From Ralstonia mannitolilytica (lineage in GTDB: Bacteria > Pseudomonadota > Gammaproteobacteria > Burkholderiales > Burkholderiaceae), in contig NZ_CAJPVG010000002.1 in the NCBI RefSeq assembly GCF_905397375.1, positions 310,001 through 374,000 on the forward strand: 64,000 nt of DNA, written 5' to 3'. A model generated the notes under the pieces. It searched no databases and was not told the origin of the DNA. It saw only the letters and a program-made list of their open reading frames with translations. The position numbers were made by a program, and so were the translations under genes. Positions 17,037-24,993 of this stretch are shown in pieces. Numbering within the stretch: the first letter of the stretch is position 1; every line of letters begins with the position of its first letter.

Positions 17037-17756
17037 TCAATCGGCAAACGCCACGGCCACCCGGCGGTTCTGCCGGCTCTTCTTCTCGATCTTCGTGACG
17101 ACCACGCGGCCGATTTCCCCGGTGGCGCGCACGTGGGTGCCGCCGCACGGCTGGCGGTCGATGCCGCCGATGTGGATGATGCGGATGGCCGACGCGCCCG
17201 CCGGGGGCGCCGCGCCGATGGTGCGCACGAGCTCCGGCTGCGCGGCCAGTTCCTCGGGTGTGATGAGGTCGATGCGCACCGGTGTGTTGCGGCCGATGAG
17301 CTCGTTCAGTTGCGCGGTCAGCGTGTCGCGGTCGAGCGTCGATTCGGGCAGGTCGAAATCGATGCGGCCGGAATCCGGCGAGATACCGCAGCCCGTGACC
17401 GGCACCGGAATCAGCGAGCCCAGCAGGTGCAGGCACGTGTGCAGCCGCATCAGGCGGTGGCGGCGCTCCCAGTCGATGGTGGCGGTGACGGCCGTGCCGG
17501 GCGCCATCCGGGCGAGGTCTGTTCCTTCGGCCGGCACGTGCAGCACGGTCTGGCGATCGGGGCTGTAGACCGTGTCGGCAATCGCCACGGTCTGGCCGTC
17601 GCTCAGCACCAGCACGCCGGTGTCGCCGGCCTGGCCGCCGCTGCGGGCGTAGAACACGGTCTGGTCCAGCTCGATGCCATCGGCATGCACGGCGACGACG
17701 GTGGCGTCGCAGGTGGTGCGGTAGGCGTCTTCGTCAAAGCGCTTCAGCGTCGGCAT
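17037..17756 (-). CDS. Alanyl-tRNA editing protein (AlaX family)
   Basis: 239 residues; free-standing editing domain that hydrolyses mischarged Ser-tRNA(Ala) (or Gly-tRNA(Ala)). N-terminal FYARSGGQAGDTG matches the OB-like segment of AlaRS/AlaX. The zinc site is HTCLH (HxxxH) plus CGGTH (CxxxH). Length is that of medium AlaX. Start ATG 17756. It is the first gene of a leftward run divergent from a MocR regulator; the TGTACA repeats at 17813-17830 lie in its presumed promoter. Confidence 0.9.
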   Translation of the reverse strand: MPTLKRFDEDAYRTTCDATVVAVHADGIELDQTVFYARSGGQAGDTGVLVLSDGQTVAIADTVYSPDRQTVLHVPAEGTDLARMAPGTAVTATIDWERRHRLMRLHTCLHLLGSLIPVPVTGCGISPDSGRIDFDLPESTLDRDTLTAQLNELIGRNTPVRIDLITPEELAAQPELVRTIGAAPPAGASAIRIIHIGGIDRQPCGGTHVRATGEIGRVVVTKIEKKSRQNRRVAVAFAD

Positions 17757-17812
17757 GGCGGTGCTCCGTAGCGTGGGGGCGAAAGTCCGACCTTGATGGT
17801 AACGAAGTGCGT

Positions 17813-17855
17813 CTGTACAGTACCTGTACACTTTATCGTGGCGCTTTCGGTACAG
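17813..17855. promoter_or_regulatory. TGTACA repeats between alaX-type and MocR genes
   Basis: Two palindromic TGTACA words at 17814-17819 and 17825-17830 (centres 11 bp apart, one helical turn) plus GGTACAG at 17849-17855. They sit between divergent genes, just ahead of the MocR start at 17873. MocR regulators bind spaced direct or inverted repeats near their own promoters; this assignment is inference. Confidence 0.5.
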
Positions 17856-17872
17856 TTTTCGGCCCTTCCATC

Positions 17873-19345
17873 ATGACCGGTTCCTCTCACATCATCAGCC
17901 TGGACGCCCGCCGTCCGGCGGCACGTCCGGCCGCGGAGCAGTTGCCCGACCCGATTCCTTCGGCGCAGATGACGCTGGTGGACCAGCTGACCGAATGGGC
18001 CCGCATGCGCATCGACGAGCGTGTGTTTCGGGCCGGCATGCGCATGCCGTCGATCCGGCAGCTGGCGCAGGAGAAGAGCATCTCGCGCTTCACCGTGGTC
18101 GAGGCCTATGAGCGGCTGGTGGCGCAGGGGTATCTGGAGTCGCGTCGCGGGTCCGGCTTCTACGTCAAGGAGCGCCACACGCCGCTGCCGGAGGAGCCGC
18201 CCCCACCGCCGGCGACGGCGCGCAAGATCGACGTGACCTGGCTGCTGCGCAACATGTTCCACTCGGCCGAGCCGCGCAAGGCCCCGGGCGTCGGCTTCCT
18301 GCCCAACGGTTGGCTGGACGGCGAACTCATCGCCAATGCATTGCGTTCGCTCGGACGGCTGAACGGCAACCAGTTTCTGTCGCTCGGCACGCCGCAGGGC
18401 TTTCTGCCGCTGCGCCAGCAGTTGCAGACCCGGCTGGCGGAACTCGAGATCGGGGCGCGGCCCGAACAGATCGTCGTGACCTCGGGGATCACCGCGTCGC
18501 TCGACCTCATCGCTCGCCAGTACGTGCAGCCGGGCGACACGGTGCTCGTGGGCGATCCGGCGTGGTTCCTGATGTTCGGCCGCTTCGCTGCGCAGGGGGC
18601 GCAGGTGATCGGCGTGCCTTACACCACCGAGGGGCCGGACCTCGTCGCGCTGGAAGGGCTGGTGCAGGCGCGCCGCCCCAAGCTCCTGGTGATCAACTCG
18701 ATCCTGCACAACCCGACCGGCACGTCGCTGTCGGCGGCCAAGGCCTTCCAGTTGCTGCGGCTGGCCGAGCAATACGGCTTCTTGATCGTGGAAGACGACA
18801 TCTACGGTGACCTTGCCCCGCCCGGCTATCAGGCCACGCGGCTGGCGAGCCTTGACCAGTTGCGCCGCGTGATCTACCTGAACAGCTTTTCCAAGACGCT
18901 GGCGGTGAACCTGCGCGTGGGCTTCATCGCCTGCCATCCGGAACTGGCCAAGAACCTGACCGATGCCAAGCTGCTCACCGGGTTTGCCACGCCCGAGATC
19001 AACGAGCGCGTGCTGTACAAGATCCTGACCGAAGGGCAGTACCGCAAGCATGTCGAACGGGTGCGTGGCCGACTGGATCGGGCCCGCGACGGCGTGCAGC
19101 GCAATCTGGAGCGCATGGGTCTGAAACTCTTTGCGCAGCAGGGCGCCGGCATGTTCCTGTGGGCCGACACAGGGCAGGACACCAACGCCATCGCCCGCGC
19201 CGGGCACGAACAAGGCTACGTGTTTGCGCCTGGGAGCCTGTTTTCGCCGTCGCAAATGCCGTCCACGTGGATGCGCTTCAACATCGCCACCAGCGGGGAC
19301 CCCGACATGCTGCGCTTCCTGGCCGAGCAGCTGGAAAAGGGCTGA
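17873..19345 (+). CDS. MocR-type regulator (GntR winged helix fused to aminotransferase domain)
   Basis: 490 residues. N-terminal GntR winged helix (about 35-105; MRMPSIRQLAQEKSISRFTV, ESRRGSGFYV), linker, and a fold-type-I aminotransferase domain with NPTG (HNPTGTS), DDIYGDL and SFSKTL holding the PLP lysine. Acts as a PLP- or amino-acid-sensing transcription factor. ATG 17873 is used in preference to a longer reading. It probably autoregulates and controls the divergent alaX-eamA-ridA run through the TGTACA repeats; this is inferred. Confidence 0.92.
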   Translation: MTGSSHIISLDARRPAARPAAEQLPDPIPSAQMTLVDQLTEWARMRIDERVFRAGMRMPSIRQLAQEKSISRFTVVEAYERLVAQGYLESRRGSGFYVKERHTPLPEEPPPPPATARKIDVTWLLRNMFHSAEPRKAPGVGFLPNGWLDGELIANALRSLGRLNGNQFLSLGTPQGFLPLRQQLQTRLAELEIGARPEQIVVTSGITASLDLIARQYVQPGDTVLVGDPAWFLMFGRFAAQGAQVIGVPYTTEGPDLVALEGLVQARRPKLLVINSILHNPTGTSLSAAKAFQLLRLAEQYGFLIVEDDIYGDLAPPGYQATRLASLDQLRRVIYLNSFSKTLAVNLRVGFIACHPELAKNLTDAKLLTGFATPEINERVLYKILTEGQYRKHVERVRGRLDRARDGVQRNLERMGLKLFAQQGAGMFLWADTGQDTNAIARAGHEQGYVFAPGSLFSPSQMPSTWMRFNIATSGDPDMLRFLAEQLEKG

Positions 19346-19448
19346 AGTTGCATATGTACGCCGGTGCTTTCGCCCGTTCCAGGCAGCAAGTGCCACGAAC
19401 ATGACCAGACAGACCAGGCAGAAGGACCGCAGCAAACCGAACGCCGCT

Positions 19449-19476
19449 CTTGAAATTGAGGCCGGACGCCCTATCT
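19449..19476 (+). promoter_or_regulatory. Sigma-32 (RpoH) type heat-shock promoter for htpG
   Basis: CTTGAAA at 19449-19455 and CCCTATCT at 19469-19476 separated by 13 bases, against the consensus CTTGAAA-(13-17)-CCCCATNT: one mismatch in fifteen informative positions. It lies 82 bases before the htpG start. Confidence 0.8.
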
Positions 19477-19557
19477 AGCGACACAAATTCACGCGGGCAT
19501 ACGTGACGTGGAGCCCGCTTCGCTTTCGTTTTCACTGACTTTTTGCACATCACACAC

Positions 19558-21480
19558 ATGAGCGCACCGCACGAGACGATGGCTTTCCAGGCAGAGGTGA
19601 AGCAGCTTCTGCACCTGATGATCCACTCGCTGTACAGCAACAAGGAGATCTTCCTGCGCGAGCTGGTTTCCAACGCTTCGGATGCCGTGGACAAGCTGCG
19701 CTTCGAGGGCATCGCCAACCCCCAGCTGCTGGAGGGCGGCGGTGAGCTCGGCATCCGCATCGGCTTCGATGCGGCCGCGCGCACCCTCACCATTGCCGAC
19801 AACGGCATCGGCATGAGCCGCGACGAGGCCATCCGCAACCTCGGCACCATCGCCCGTTCCGGCACGCGCGAGTTCTTCAGCCAGCTCTCGGGCGACCAGC
19901 AGAAGGACGCTGCCCTCATCGGCCAGTTTGGCGTGGGCTTCTATTCGGCCTTCATCGTGGCCGATCGCGTGACGGTGGAATCGCGCCGCGCGGGCGTGCC
20001 TGCCAATGAAGGCGTGCGCTGGGAAAGCGCCGGCGACGGCGAATTCACCGTCGACACGATCGAGCGCGCCGAGCGCGGCACCACCATTACGCTGCACCTG
20101 CGCGAGGGCGAGGACGATTTCCTCAATGCCTGGCGCATCAAGTCGGTCGTGCAGAAGTACTCGGACCACATCTCCCTGCCGATCCAGATGCGCAAGGAAA
20201 CGTGGGACGAAGAAAAGAAGGCGATGGTTGCCCAGGACGAATGGGAAACCATCAACCAGGGCAGCGCGCTGTGGGCGCGCCCGCGCGCCGACGTGACCGA
20301 CGATCAGTACGTCGCGTTCTACCAGCACATCGCGCACGAAAACGGCAAGCCGCTCGCCTGGACGCACAACCGCGTGGAAGGCCGCAGCGAATACACGCAG
20401 CTGCTGTACATCCCGACCAACGCGCCGTTCGACCTGTGGGACCGCGAGCGCCGCAGCGGCCTGAAGCTGTACGTCAAGCGCGTCTTCATCATGGACGACG
20501 CCGAGCAGCTGCTGCCGGGCTACCTGCGCTTCGTGAAGGGCGTGATCGATTCGGCCGACCTGCCGCTGAACGTCTCGCGCGAAATCCTGCAGGAAAGCCG
20601 CGACGTGAAGGCCATCCGCGAGGGCTCGACCAAGCGCGTGCTGGGCATGCTCGAATCGATGGCCGAGTCGGATGACGCCGCCGAGAAGGAAAAGTACGCC
20701 ACGTTCTGGCAGAACTTCGGCCAGGTGCTCAAGGAGGGCATCGGCGAAGACCACGCCAACAAGGACCGCATTGCCAAGCTGCTGCGCTTTGCTTCCACGC
20801 ACAACGAAGACAGCGCCCAGACCGTCTCGCTGGCCGACTATGTCAGCCGCATGAAGGAAGGCCAGGACAAGATCTACTACGTGACCGCCGAGAGCTGGAC
20901 GGCCGCCAAATCGAGCCCCCACCTCGAGATCTTCCGCAAGAAGGGCGTCGAAGTCCTGCTGCTGACCGATCGCGTGGACGAGTGGATGCTCTCGTTCCTG
21001 CACGAGTTTGAAGAAAAGGAACTCGTGTCGGTGGCGCGCGGCGATCTGGACCTCGGCGCCATGGAAGACGAAGCCGAGAAGGCCGAGCACGCCAAGGTGG
21101 AGGGCGAGTTCAAGGCGCTGGTCGAGCGCGCCAAGGCAGTGCTTGCCGACAAGGCCAAGGACGTGCGCGTGACGCACCGCCTGACCGACTCGCCGTCGTG
21201 CCTCGTAGCCGATGAAGGCGACATCAGCGGCACGCTCGCGCGCCTGCTCAAGCAGGCCGGGCAGAAGGCGCCCGAGACCAAGCCGGTGCTGGAGCTGAAC
21301 CCGACGCATCCGCTGGTGCGCAAGCTGGCGCTGCTGGAAACCGTGACCGGCAATGAGCAGGACCGCGCCGCGTTCGAGGATCGCCTGCATGTGCTGTTCG
21401 ACCAGGCGTTGCTGGCCGAAGGCGGCGCGCTGGCCGATCCGGCTGCCTATGTGCAGCGCGTGAACCGCCTGCTGGCCTGA
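19558..21480 (+). CDS. htpG: Molecular chaperone HtpG (bacterial Hsp90)
   Basis: 640 residues (E. coli 624). Cytosolic ATP-dependent dimeric chaperone. GHKL ATPase motifs are intact: ELVSNASDAVDKLRF with catalytic Glu and Asn, DNGIGM, GTIARSG, GQFGVGFYS. Middle domain and C-terminal dimerisation domain follow. ATG 19558 begins MSAPHETMAFQAEVKQL; the TTG at 19543 is rejected. Heat induction is expected from the sigma-32-type promoter. The glycosylase gene starts 16 bases after its stop. Confidence 0.97.
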   Translation: MSAPHETMAFQAEVKQLLHLMIHSLYSNKEIFLRELVSNASDAVDKLRFEGIANPQLLEGGGELGIRIGFDAAARTLTIADNGIGMSRDEAIRNLGTIARSGTREFFSQLSGDQQKDAALIGQFGVGFYSAFIVADRVTVESRRAGVPANEGVRWESAGDGEFTVDTIERAERGTTITLHLREGEDDFLNAWRIKSVVQKYSDHISLPIQMRKETWDEEKKAMVAQDEWETINQGSALWARPRADVTDDQYVAFYQHIAHENGKPLAWTHNRVEGRSEYTQLLYIPTNAPFDLWDRERRSGLKLYVKRVFIMDDAEQLLPGYLRFVKGVIDSADLPLNVSREILQESRDVKAIREGSTKRVLGMLESMAESDDAAEKEKYATFWQNFGQVLKEGIGEDHANKDRIAKLLRFASTHNEDSAQTVSLADYVSRMKEGQDKIYYVTAESWTAAKSSPHLEIFRKKGVEVLLLTDRVDEWMLSFLHEFEEKELVSVARGDLDLGAMEDEAEKAEHAKVEGEFKALVERAKAVLADKAKDVRVTHRLTDSPSCLVADEGDISGTLARLLKQAGQKAPETKPVLELNPTHPLVRKLALLETVTGNEQDRAAFEDRLHVLFDQALLAEGGALADPAAYVQRVNRLLA

Positions 21481-21496
21481 TCGACGTACTGTCGCA

Positions 21497-22000
21497 GTGA
21501 CGCTCAAGCGATGCTTTCCGCCCGTGGTCGACGCGCACACGCGCGTGCTGATCCTGGGCAGCCTGCCCGGCGAGGCATCGCTTGCGCAATCGCAGTACTA
21601 CGCCTACAAGCACAACCAGTTCTGGCGGCTCGTCGGTGACGTCATCGGCGAAGATCTGCCGGGCATGGACTACGCCGCGCGCCTGCAAACGCTCCTGGCA
21701 CATCGCATCGGCCTGTGGGACGTGGTGGCGCAAGCCAAGCGCGAGGGCAGCCTGGACAGCAAGATCCGCGACCACGCCGGCAATGATCTGGTGGGCTTGA
21801 TCGAATCGCTACCGAACCTGGTTGCGATTGCCTTCAATGGCGGGACGGCCGAGCGCATGGGTGTGAAGGCGCTCGGGCGGCATGGTGATCGGCATCACAT
21901 CCTGCGGCTGCCTTCCAGTAGCCCCGCCTATACCGTTCCGTACGCCGAGAAGCTGCACGTCTGGCGGACGCTGCGGCGATGGCTCGATATGCCGGGCTGA
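21497..22000 (+). CDS. DNA-deoxyinosine glycosylase (UDG family 6, HDG)
   Basis: 167 residues. Removes hypoxanthine arising from adenine deamination. The uracil-DNA-glycosylase fold shows motif 1 as LILGSLPGEASL followed by YYAYKHNQFW, characteristic of family 6, and motif 2 as LPSSSPA. The GTG start is the only sensible one; the next Met is 57 codons in. It lies 16 bases after htpG and may be cotranscribed, which would link base repair to heat shock. Confidence 0.88.
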   Translation: MTLKRCFPPVVDAHTRVLILGSLPGEASLAQSQYYAYKHNQFWRLVGDVIGEDLPGMDYAARLQTLLAHRIGLWDVVAQAKREGSLDSKIRDHAGNDLVGLIESLPNLVAIAFNGGTAERMGVKALGRHGDRHHILRLPSSSPAYTVPYAEKLHVWRTLRRWLDMPG

Positions 22001-22313
22001 CGATCCAGGCACGCTGTCATCGATGCAGCGGCGTCTGGGCTAGTACAGCCAAGGCAACGAGCGCAGTCGCCATCGCAACGGGCCGCCCGTGTTGCCCTGT
22101 CATGCCGAGCCACCTCGTGCGCGGGTGCAGTGCATGTTCCATCAGCATGTCCAACCCTCGATGTTCGTCCTCACTCCTCCAACGGGGCGAGGTCGTCTTT
22201 ACGTACCGTGCGGGTGCGTTGGAACGTCGTTTGCTCGTCGGTCGTCACAGCCCTCCAGGCGTTGCACGTGCGTGCTCTGGGGAAGGCTGATCACCCGAAA
22301 GATGGAGGACCAC
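22001..22313. other. Intergenic region without recognisable gene
   Basis: 313 bases between the glycosylase and a small lipoprotein. The open frames here match no family I know and lack ribosome sites. No hairpin with a T-tract, no repeat and no tRNA-like fold was seen. It presumably holds the lipoprotein promoter, but no clear -35/-10 pair stands out. Confidence 0.5.
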
Positions 22314-22532
22314 ATGAGCAAGACAACTTCAATCAGTGCGCTCGCATTCGTCATCGCAGGCGTTCTCGCCGGCTGTACTGCCGCCGGTAGCGGAACGGGC
22401 TCGGCTGCAGGCTCCGGGAGCGTGACGCCAGGGACGGGCTCGATGTCTCAACCGGGATATGGCACCGGCACGAGCTCAAGCGGCAGCGCGAGCGGAGCAG
22501 GCACGGGCGCCACGAGCACGAGCCCGCGCTAA
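22314..22532 (+). CDS. Small Gly/Ser/Thr-rich lipoprotein
   Basis: 72 residues. Signal peptide SISALAFVIAGVLAGC with lipobox LAGC; the mature part is low-complexity Gly, Ser, Thr and Ala with no Lys and a single Arg at the C-terminus. ATG 22314 is favoured by GGAGGA four bases upstream; ATG 22302 would add four residues. Function unknown; probably anchored in the outer membrane. An intrinsic terminator follows at 22565-22605, so it is a single-gene transcript. Confidence 0.72.
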   Translation: MSKTTSISALAFVIAGVLAGCTAAGSGTGSAAGSGSVTPGTGSMSQPGYGTGTSSSGSASGAGTGATSTSPR

Positions 22533-22564
22533 GCGACACCGACCTTTGCACAACTGTTCATCGA

Positions 22565-22605
22565 CGGGCCGGGAAGCATTTGCAAAACAGGCCCGATTTT
22601 TTTTT
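22565..22605 (+). terminator. Intrinsic terminator after the small lipoprotein gene
   Basis: Arms CGGGCC (22565-22570) and GGCCCG (22590-22595) around a 19-base loop that holds a nested GCA-TT-TGC mini-hairpin, followed by nine T residues (22597-22605). Confidence 0.75.
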
Positions 22606-22642
22606 GCACGCATCCCAAGGGCGACATGGTATGCGCGTTCAC

Positions 22643-22653
22643 GGGGGGGGGGG
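22643..22653. repeat. Homopolymer tract of eleven G in a 343-base intergenic region
   Basis: Eleven consecutive G residues within the gene-free stretch 22533-22875, between the terminator and the thioesterase gene. Apart from the terminator and this tract I see nothing in that stretch. The tract is far (223 bases) from the thioesterase start and is not inside a coding frame. Confidence 0.85.
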
Positions 22654-22875
22654 CTGCGCCACCGCAAGATGCAGACGGTGTGGCACGTCGTCGGGCCTTG
22701 TCGCCCGCTGTGATGACGAACGCGGACACGTTCGAGCGCATGCAGGGATCGCGGCGGGGGCTTCGCACGGTTGCGTCGGCAGCGCATCGTGCAACGCGCA
22801 GGCCGGCGCGTATGATGAGCGCCTTGCCGCCCGCCCCGTCAGGGCGGCGCTCATTTCGTTCCTGCCGATTCCACG

Positions 22876-23319
22876 ATGGCCCGTCTCAAGCTCGATCTGC
22901 CCGCCGACCAATTCTGCTATGGCACCCACCTCACCGTGCGCGTGACCGATATCAACGCGGCCAACCATCTTGCCAATGACTCGATGATCTCGATGATCTC
23001 CGAGGCGCGGGCGCGGTTCCTTTACGAGTTTGCCAGCGAGGACGTGAACCATGAGGGCGCCGGCATCATCGTGACCGATCTCGCCACCATGTACCGCAAC
23101 GAAGCGCATGCGCGCGACCAGCTGTTGTTCGAGGTTGGCGTGATGGACTTCAACAAGTACGGCGGCGACATCATCTTCCGCATCACGCGTCCGGCCGACG
23201 ACACGCTGATCGCCATGGCCAAGTCCGGCTTCGTGTTCTTCGACTACGTGGCAAAGAAGGTCGTGCCGATGCCACAGGCGTTCGCCGGCCGTTTCCCGAA
23301 AGTCAACTGGGTGGAGTAA
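22876..23319 (+). CDS. Acyl-CoA thioesterase, 4HBT hotdog family
   Basis: 147 residues, single hotdog fold related to YbgC/4-hydroxybenzoyl-CoA thioesterase. The segment VTDINAANHLANDSMISMISEARARF carries the Asp/Asn and Glu positions at the start of the central helix; I quote it only as a location (about residues 16-41). No signal peptide, so cytosolic thioester cleavage of an acyl- or aroyl-CoA. Start ATG 22876. Tail-to-tail with the desulfurase fusion gene, 44 bases apart. Confidence 0.82.
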   Translation: MARLKLDLPADQFCYGTHLTVRVTDINAANHLANDSMISMISEARARFLYEFASEDVNHEGAGIIVTDLATMYRNEAHARDQLLFEVGVMDFNKYGGDIIFRITRPADDTLIAMAKSGFVFFDYVAKKVVPMPQAFAGRFPKVNWVE

Positions 23320-23363
23320 ACGGCGCCGGGCGGACAGCGCGCATCGAGTGTGAACCGCTGCGC

Positions 23364-24851
23364 CTACCGGGCTTGGCGCTGATCCGCCAGCCGGTTCCAC
23401 AGCGCGCTCGCGCGGTTGCCGCTTCTGCAGTACGCCAGGATCGGTTTCGGCAATGCATCGACCAAGGCGCCGAACGCATCGACTTCCGCATCGCCGATGC
23501 GGTTCGGCTCCACGGGCAGGTAGCGCGCTTCCAGCCCCAGTTCGCGGGCAGCCGCGGCGATTTCCGCGAAGGCCGGCTGGTCGTCGCCTTCGCCGTCGGG
23601 GCGGTTGCAGATGACCGAGCGGAACCCCGCATCGCGGATGGCTTTCAGGTCTGCCGGCACGATCTGCCGCGAGGCGGCCAACCCGCTCGATGCCGTGGCC
23701 CGGCATTGCTCGATGGCCTGGCGGAAGCAGGCAATGGCCGCGTCAATGTCGTGCCCGGTCGTAAAGCGGCCGAGGCTGATGCGCACCGTGCGGCCCGCGG
23801 CCGCTGCGTCCAGGCCAATGGCCGACAACACATGCGATGGCGTACCGGCTGCGGAATTGCACGCCGAGGTGGACGACACCGCGAGCGTGTCACCCAGCAT
23901 GAACGGGAAGAAGCCCGGCGCATTGACCGTCAGGCTCAAGGTGTGCGGAATGCGCTGCGTCGTGCCAGCGTTATGCACCACGTCACCGAGCGCCAGCACC
24001 GACGTTTTCAGCCGCTCGCTGAGCGCGGCAATGCGAGCCGTCTCACTCGCAAGGTCTTCTGCCGCCAGCTGGCACGCGACGCCCATGCCGACAATCTGAT
24101 GCGTGGCCAGCGTGCCGGAGCGCAGCCCGCGCTCGTGTCCGCCGCCGTGCATCTGCGGTGCGATGCGCGCTGCGATGTCGCGCCGGACATACAGCGCGCC
24201 GATGCCCTTGGGCCCGTACACCTTGTGGGCGGATATCGACATCATGTCGATGCCGAGCGCACGTACGTCGATGGGCGTCTTGCCGAGCGCCTGCGCCGCG
24301 TCGACATGGAGCAGCGCGCCCGCGGCGTGCACGATCTGCGCGATGGCGCCGATGTCCGTCAGGGTGCCGAGCTCGTTGTTCACCAGCATGAGCGAGACGA
24401 GTCCTGTGTCCGGGCCGATGGCCGCGGCGACGGCCTCGGCCGTGATTTCCCCGGAAGAAGTCGGCGCCACGTACGTGACGGAACAGCCGCGCGTCGACAG
24501 GTTCGCCATCGTGTCGAGGATGGCCTTGTGCTCGATCCGGCTGGTGACGAGATGGCGCTTCGCGGTCGCGGTGTCTGCGTAGCCCTTCAGCGCGAGGTTG
24601 TTGGATTCGGTGGCTCCGGACGTCCAGATGATCTCGTCCGCATCCGCGCCGATGAGCGCGGCCACCTGTTCGCGGGCGCGCTCGACCTTGTCGCGCGCCA
24701 GCCGGCCGGTTGCATGCGAGCTCGATGCCGGGTTGCCGAAGGCGCCATCGATGCCGAGGCACGCCATCATGGCGGCGATCACGCGCGGGTCAGCCGGCGT
24801 GGTGGCGGCGTAGTCGAGGTAGTGCGGCGTGTTGGTGTTGCGATCGGTCAT
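23364..24851 (-). CDS. Cysteine desulfurase fused to a rhodanese-like TIGR01244 sulfurtransferase domain
   Basis: 495 residues in two parts. Residues 8-385 are a NifS/IscS-like desulfurase: His108 (IEHKA), Asp184 and Gln187 (HVDAAQ), PLP-lysine Lys210 (SAHKVYGPKG), catalytic Cys331 (STSACNSAAG). Residues 390-490 form a TIGR01244/DUF442 domain with active loop CRSGNRA at Cys475. This suggests sulfane sulfur removed from cysteine could pass from Cys331 to Cys475 within one chain. ATG 24851 is preferred; ATG 24869 adds six residues. Divergent from a DecR/CyuR-like Lrp regulator, so cysteine-responsive expression is likely. It is separate from iscS at 51387. Confidence 0.87.
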   Translation of the reverse strand: MTDRNTNTPHYLDYAATTPADPRVIAAMMACLGIDGAFGNPASSSHATGRLARDKVERAREQVAALIGADADEIIWTSGATESNNLALKGYADTATAKRHLVTSRIEHKAILDTMANLSTRGCSVTYVAPTSSGEITAEAVAAAIGPDTGLVSLMLVNNELGTLTDIGAIAQIVHAAGALLHVDAAQALGKTPIDVRALGIDMMSISAHKVYGPKGIGALYVRRDIAARIAPQMHGGGHERGLRSGTLATHQIVGMGVACQLAAEDLASETARIAALSERLKTSVLALGDVVHNAGTTQRIPHTLSLTVNAPGFFPFMLGDTLAVSSTSACNSAAGTPSHVLSAIGLDAAAAGRTVRISLGRFTTGHDIDAAIACFRQAIEQCRATASSGLAASRQIVPADLKAIRDAGFRSVICNRPDGEGDDQPAFAEIAAAARELGLEARYLPVEPNRIGDAEVDAFGALVDALPKPILAYCRSGNRASALWNRLADQRQAR

Positions 24852-24900
24852 TTCGTTCTCTGGAGGCATTCGGTCGAGGAAATGATACGGCGGGCACGCG

Positions 24901-24954
24901 GGAAAAATAATTCAAAATGCCCTGCAGAATTCGGCTTGTCAGGAAAATAATTCC
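24901..24954. promoter_or_regulatory. Paired A/T-core sites in the desulfurase/Lrp divergent promoter
   Basis: Near-identical words GGAAAAATAATTC (24901-24913) and GGAAAATAATTCC (24942-24954), 41 bp apart (about four helical turns), with GAATTC at 24927-24932 between them. They stand out from the GC-rich surroundings and occupy the promoter region of both divergent genes. Lrp-family proteins bind such phased A/T-core sites; binding by the adjacent regulator is inferred. Confidence 0.6.
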
Positions 24955-24993
24955 TTAGAATGTGCCATCTGAAGAAACCATTTTTGAGAGCCC

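Noticed and set aside
22089..22313. Longer form of the small lipoprotein
   Set aside because: It buries the lipobox signal; GGAGGA directly before ATG 22314 decides the start.
23364..24851. A second iscS or a sequencing duplicate
   Set aside because: Clearly diverged from the iscS at 51387 (STSACNS rather than SGSACTS) and carries an extra C-terminal domain.
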